From: an uncultured Gammaproteobacteria bacterium
Lineage (GTDB): Bacteria > Pseudomonadota > Gammaproteobacteria > Pseudomonadales > Litorivicinaceae
Direction: 5' to 3'
Assembly (NCBI GenBank): GCA_913062835.1
Contig: CAJXXD010000022.1
Location: 1-9,358, forward strand
DNA: 9,358 nucleotides
This document shows, in pieces, positions 6,462 through 9,358 of this stretch. The translations under genes were made by a program, and so were the position numbers. Positions within the stretch are counted from its first letter, which is position 1; every line of letters begins with the position of its first letter. A model generated the notes under the pieces. It was not told the DNA's origin, searched no databases, and worked only from the letters and a program-made list of their open reading frames with translations.

Positions 6462-8308
6462 CTGCGGGTCAACTCCACGCGTTGCCCCAAGAAATTACTG
6501 AACTCGCGACTCTGTTGATCCAATCGCAGATTGCCCAACGCGTTCACAAAGCCATCACGGTTCTCATCCTCCGTTGAGGCCAAGGTGACTTGATCGACTC
6601 GAGCCACTGTGACAGTGTTTGACCCCGATTCAATTGAGACTGCCGGGTTGCCAGTCGGTACCGCTACGCGGAAAGCAGGTGCGATCTGGGTCGCCGAAAT
6701 GGAATCGCTGCCCTCACGGGTCAAGTCTGAAAATGCGTGGTGTGAGACCACGTTGGAGATACCGCTCGGGAGACCGCTTTGACCAGACTCCCAGTGGCTC
6801 GCGATCTGCTCCGCCATGTTCTGCGCTTCAGTCCTTTGGGCGTCGGCGATCAACGCCTCTATGACTTTGCTTCGCACCGTTTCAAGAGGCTGAATGGTGC
6901 GCGGCGCGTAATCTGTAACCCGAAATGTCATCCAAACGCCTGGCTCTACCTCAAAGGCTTCTGCATTGAGGTTGTTGTCTCTCAGTGCGGGATCAAATGC
7001 CCGACGAATCAAACCAGGGTTTGCCAACAGCCCTTCGCCGCCTTGTCGAGTGATCGGCTCACTTGTCTCGATGGAGACGCCATAAACCGTTCTCAGCTCT
7101 TCTAGCGTTCCTGAAAAAGCGATGTTGGCAAAATCTTCCAGATTATCATTGAGGGCCTGCTCTTTGGCGCGCGCGACTAAATCGGCGCGAATACGGTCAG
7201 CACGGGCTGAAAACGGTTCGATGGGCTGTTTCCGTTCTTCGAGCACCTCGATCAGGTGGAAGCCAAATTCTGTTTGGACCGGCTCTGAGAGTGTATTCAG
7301 TGGAAGCGTATTAATGGCGTCTTCGAACGCCGCTACGAAGGTGCCGGCCGGCACAAACCCGAGGTCTCCCCCGAGCTCTCGGCTTGCGATATCTTCTGAA
7401 TGGGCACGAGCGACGTCAGCGAAGTCTGCTCCAGCTTCAATCTCAGCCCGTAACGTCTGAATTTTTTCCAGACCGGTCTCCGGATCGGTTATCAAGATGT
7501 GTCGTGCGCGACGCTCCGTGAGCTCAGAGGCTGCAGCGACTTCCGTTTCATAGGCTGCTCTAACGTCGTCTTCGGTCACATCGATTTGATCAGCGAAATG
7601 CTCGGCATCGAGTGTCACATATTGCAACGTAACCGCTTCGTCACTCTCGAATGCCAAGGGATTGTTTTGGTAATAGGTTTCAATGGCCGCTTCGTCGAAG
7701 GACGCTGGGTCGATCTCAATCTGAGTGGCATCAATCGCAGCGACTTCACCAGATCGAGTCTGATTCTGCAACGCGATCAGCCGGTCGACTTCACTTGGCA
7801 GCACAAAAACGGAAGTCTCGACCCCGCCAATCACTTGATAGCTGATCACGTCTTTCTTTAATTCCTCACGAAAACCGAGTCGTGACTGCCCGATCCGAGC
7901 GATGGCTTGGTCATACAATGCCGGGTCAAACCGTCCGTCTCGTTGAAACTGTGGGACGGTCACGATGATTTGATCAAGCAAGCTATCTGTGACCGTGAAC
8001 CCAAGTTGATTGGCATAGTCTTGTGTGGCGGCTTCGTCCGCCAAAGCGGCCAATGCACGTTGCCGTAATTGATTTTCGTCAACAGCCGATGGATCCGGAA
8101 CAATTTGCAATAGCTGTCGACGTTCCAGTTCCATGCGGGCAGCCAGGGCACGGTCGGTGATTTCGACTGAGCCGACTTCTGCAATCACGTTTTCTCCGTC
8201 GCCCACCACAAAGAAATTAACGCCGGTGACCACGAATGTGATCGCGATGAGGCCCACGATGATTTTGGCGATGATGCCGGAGGAACGATCTCGAATTGAT
8301 TGCAGCAT
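6458..8308 (-). CDS. ppiD: Periplasmic folding chaperone PpiD, inner-membrane anchored, parvulin domain
   Basis: PpiD is a membrane-anchored periplasmic chaperone near the SecYEG exit that helps newly exported proteins. The 616-residue product (E. coli 623) begins with a short cytoplasmic stretch, then one transmembrane segment (about 12-35), a SurA_N-like chaperone region (about 40-260), a parvulin domain (about 266-357) and a C-terminal chaperone half. The parvulin domain keeps ARHILI (His270), GGDLGFV (313-319) and EFGFHLIEV (His351), the canonical parvulin core that E. coli PpiD largely lacks, so prolyl isomerase activity is possible here. It lies just downstream of hupB, the typical lon-hupB-ppiD order, and begins a tight five-gene operon. 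The start ATG follows a weak GAAGAAAC. No promoter is evident in the 67-base gap, so expression may come from terminator read-through or from a promoter inside hupB. Confidence 0.95.
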   Translation of the reverse strand: MLQSIRDRSSGIIAKIIVGLIAITFVVTGVNFFVVGDGENVIAEVGSVEITDRALAARMELERRQLLQIVPDPSAVDENQLRQRALAALADEAATQDYANQLGFTVTDSLLDQIIVTVPQFQRDGRFDPALYDQAIARIGQSRLGFREELKKDVISYQVIGGVETSVFVLPSEVDRLIALQNQTRSGEVAAIDATQIEIDPASFDEAAIETYYQNNPLAFESDEAVTLQYVTLDAEHFADQIDVTEDDVRAAYETEVAAASELTERRARHILITDPETGLEKIQTLRAEIEAGADFADVARAHSEDIASRELGGDLGFVPAGTFVAAFEDAINTLPLNTLSEPVQTEFGFHLIEVLEERKQPIEPFSARADRIRADLVARAKEQALNDNLEDFANIAFSGTLEELRTVYGVSIETSEPITRQGGEGLLANPGLIRRAFDPALRDNNLNAEAFEVEPGVWMTFRVTDYAPRTIQPLETVRSKVIEALIADAQRTEAQNMAEQIASHWESGQSGLPSGISNVVSHHAFSDLTREGSDSISATQIAPAFRVAVPTGNPAVSIESGSNTVTVARVDQVTLASTEDENRDGFVNALGNLRLDQQSREFSNFLGQRVELTRR

Positions 8309-8331
8309 GAGTTTCTTCAGTCTCTAGATTC

Positions 8332-8354
8332 AAAAAAGGGGCCATTGGCCCCTT
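8332..8354 (-). terminator. Rho-independent terminator of hupB
   Basis: On the minus strand an 8-bp GC-rich stem AAGGGGCC / GGCCCCTT with a 3-base loop (arms 8347-8354 and 8336-8343) is followed by a run of T that begins in the stem and totals six (8337-8332). It lies about 22 bases after the hupB stop and about 24 bases before the ppiD start. On the plus strand the stem is followed by TCCTTTGG rather than a T run, so it acts mainly in the hupB direction. Confidence 0.88.
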
Positions 8355-8375
8355 CCTTTGGAGTGTAAACCGGTA

Positions 8376-8648
8376 TTAGTTCACAGCGTCCTTTAGTGCC
8401 TTACCAGCCTTGAAGCCTGGTACTTTAGCAGCGGCGATTTGGATAGTTGCACCGGTCTGTGGGTTACGACCTGAACGTGCAGCGCGCTCCTTCACTTGGA
8501 ACGTACCGAAACCTACCAAAGACACTGTATCGCCCTTCTTCAACGCACCTGTCACAGCTGACAAAGTCGCATCCAAAGCCTTACCAGCGTCCGCCTTAGT
8601 CAGGCCTGCGTCAGCTGCAATTGCATCGATCAATTCTGATTTATTCAC
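8376..8648 (-). CDS. hupB: DNA-binding protein HU-beta
   Basis: HU is the small nucleoid-associated protein that bends and wraps DNA as a dimer and supports replication, recombination and gene expression. The 90-residue product has the family's exact length and layout: helical dimerisation part [11 protein letters not shown] (1-11) to about 45, GFGTF (46-50), then the flexible beta-arm (about 53-76) with the intercalating tip RNPQTG (61-66, Pro63), and the C-terminal helix ending KDAVN. The beta type is inferred from its lon-hupB-ppiD position. The start codon is GTG (8648-8646), with AGGGG at 8657-8661 eight bases upstream. A 17-codon frame ends at the base directly before this GTG. A promoter-like pair lies upstream and a clear terminator downstream, so it can be a monocistronic unit, as is usual for this abundant protein. 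Confidence 0.97.
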   Translation of the reverse strand: MNKSELIDAIAADAGLTKADAGKALDATLSAVTGALKKGDTVSLVGFGTFQVKERAARSGRNPQTGATIQIAAAKVPGFKAGKALKDAVN

Positions 8649-8702
8649 TTAAAGTACCCCTATTGGTTTGTTTTCAACTCTGCGCCCTTTGTTTTGTGAC
8701 AT
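8649..8702 (-). CDS. Putative 17-residue leader peptide (uORF) upstream of hupB
   Basis: On the minus strand an ATG at 8702 opens a frame encoding MSQNKGRRVENKPIGVL and ending in TAA at 8651-8649, immediately followed by the hupB GTG with no base between. AAAGGA at 8708-8713 lies five bases before the ATG, a better Shine-Dalgarno than hupB's own, and the predicted transcription start (near 8722) lies just upstream of it. The hupB Shine-Dalgarno falls inside the last codons. The peptide is basic and polar and matches nothing I recognise. It may work through translation itself, coupling hupB initiation to ribosome termination, rather than as a protein. A chance frame of this size is quite possible in a 113-base gap. 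Confidence 0.45.
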   Translation of the reverse strand: MSQNKGRRVENKPIGVL

Positions 8703-8728
8703 GGGCGTCCTTTTACTAGCGCAGTATG

Positions 8729-8757
8729 TTTATACCAACCGAAACCGCGCGAAACAA
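8729..8757 (-). promoter_or_regulatory. Candidate sigma-70 promoter for hupB
   Basis: Reading the minus strand, TTGTTT (8757-8752) and TATAAA (8734-8729) are separated by exactly 17 bases, giving a near-consensus -10 and a partial -35. Transcription would start near 8722 and give a leader of about 73 bases before the hupB GTG. An alternative pair shifted downstream (TTGGTA with TAAAAG) matches less well. It sits between the lon stop and hupB, where a separate hupB promoter is expected. No intrinsic terminator is visible after lon, so lon read-through could also contribute. Confidence 0.55.
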
Positions 8758-8761
8758 CAGC

Positions 8762-9358
8762 TTAATGCGGTCTAGTGGCTTTTTTTTCGGCCTCTTGTTC
8801 TAACTCTGAACTGCTTGCACCGTCTTGGGTCACAAAGGGTTCTGGAATATAGGCCAGTGCAATATCCAAGACCTGATCGATCCACTGCACAGGCTTAATC
8901 TCCAAGACTTCCTTTACATTGTCCGGTATCTCTTTCAAATCTGGGACATTTTCTTCCGGAATAATTACCGTTTTGATGCCTCCACGGTGCGCGGCTAAGA
9001 GCTTCTCTTTGAGTCCGCCGATCTGTAAAACCTGTCCACGCAGCGTGATTTCGCCGGTCATCGCGACATCGGCCCGGACGGGCACATTGGCGAGTACCGA
9101 AACCAGTGCGGTACACATACCGATGCCTGCGCTAGGCCCGTCTTTAGGTGTGGCGCCCTCCGGAACGTGAATATGCAGGTCGGTTTTTTCATGGAAATTA
9201 GGGTCGATGCCCAAGGCAATCGCTCGCGAGCGCGCCACGGTCATGGCGGCTTGGATTGACTCTTGCATTACATCACCCAGAGATCCGGTGCGGATCTGCT
9301 TGCCCTTCCCGGCCATGGCGACAGCTTCGATGGTCAGCAGCTCGCCGCCCACCGATGT
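8762..9358 (-). CDS. lon: ATP-dependent protease Lon, C-terminal proteolytic domain; cut by the window edge
   Basis: Lon is the AAA+ serine protease that degrades misfolded and regulatory proteins in the cytoplasm. The frame is open to the right edge; 198 residues are visible, beginning [11 protein letters not shown], so the N-terminal and ATPase domains lie outside. The fragment holds the Ser-Lys dyad: Ser76 of the fragment in PKDGPSAG, and Lys119 in [15 protein letters not shown], 43 residues later, the same spacing as E. coli Ser679/Lys722. Also present are [13 protein letters not shown] (62-74), [12 protein letters not shown] (100-111) and [12 protein letters not shown] (130-141). After the conserved domain there is a variable polar tail (about 25 residues) rich in Glu, Ser and Lys and ending RPH, somewhat longer than the E. 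coli C-terminus. hupB follows downstream, the standard arrangement. Confidence 0.97.
   Translation of the reverse strand, partial: TSVGGELLTIEAVAMAGKGKQIRTGSLGDVMQESIQAAMTVARSRAIALGIDPNFHEKTDLHIHVPEGATPKDGPSAGIGMCTALVSVLANVPVRADVAMTGEITLRGQVLQIGGLKEKLLAAHRGGIKTVIIPEENVPDLKEIPDNVKEVLEIKPVQWIDQVLDIALAYIPEPFVTQDGASSSELEQEAEKKATRPH

Noticed and set aside
7499..7861. 120-codon plus-strand open frame opposite ppiD
   Set aside because: It lies wholly within ppiD coding sequence, shows no known motif and looks like a mirror frame.
8336..8354. Hairpin as a bidirectional terminator
   Set aside because: Only the minus-strand side has a T run; no plus-strand gene ends here, so only the hupB direction is supported.
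1..9358. A novel defence, mobile or biosynthetic system
   Set aside because: Every substantial frame belongs to a well-known housekeeping family, with no mobile-element genes, direct repeats, CRISPR units or composition shifts noticed.

Overview
The window is ordinary housekeeping chromosome from a gammaproteobacterium. Evidence is the protein families themselves (FabI, GloB, two-LysM MltD, SohB, PpiD, HU-beta, Lon) and their order, which recalls the lon-hupB-ppiD-fabI and mltD-gloB-methyltransferase-rnhA-dnaQ neighbourhoods of Pseudomonas and relatives (recalled from memory, not searched). Base composition looks moderate and even, and I see no transposase, integrase, phage gene, tRNA, rRNA or CRISPR array. 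I would not name a genus.

Left part (1-3441): a SAM-dependent methyltransferase fragment runs off the left edge on the minus strand. A 53-base spacer separates it from a divergent plus-strand operon, fabI-gloB-mltD, in which each junction is a one-base TGATG stop/start overlap. These encode the last step of the fatty-acid elongation cycle, methylglyoxal detoxification and an outer-membrane lytic transglycosylase.

Right part (3438-9358): everything is on the minus strand, so transcription runs right to left. The order is lon (3' part only), hupB, ppiD, sohB, rnhA, dnaQ, nudC. The last five overlap end to start (4, 4, 19 and 19 bases) and look like one operon joining envelope quality control (PpiD, SohB) to nucleic-acid maintenance (RNase HI, Pol III proofreading subunit, NAD/RNA-cap hydrolase). 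hupB has its own promoter-like sequence and an intrinsic terminator. The two operons meet tail to tail at 3438-3441, where the stop codons of mltD and nudC overlap, leaving no room for a terminator.

No undescribed system is visible. The most unusual item is a 17-codon reading frame with a good ribosome binding site just ahead of hupB; its stop codon directly abuts the hupB GTG start, suggesting a translated leader. Other points are the fabI-gloB-mltD grouping, the PpiD parvulin domain that keeps its canonical histidines, and a terminator separating hupB from the five-gene operon. No gene-free stretch exceeds 300 bases; the longest, 8649-8761, is 113 bases.
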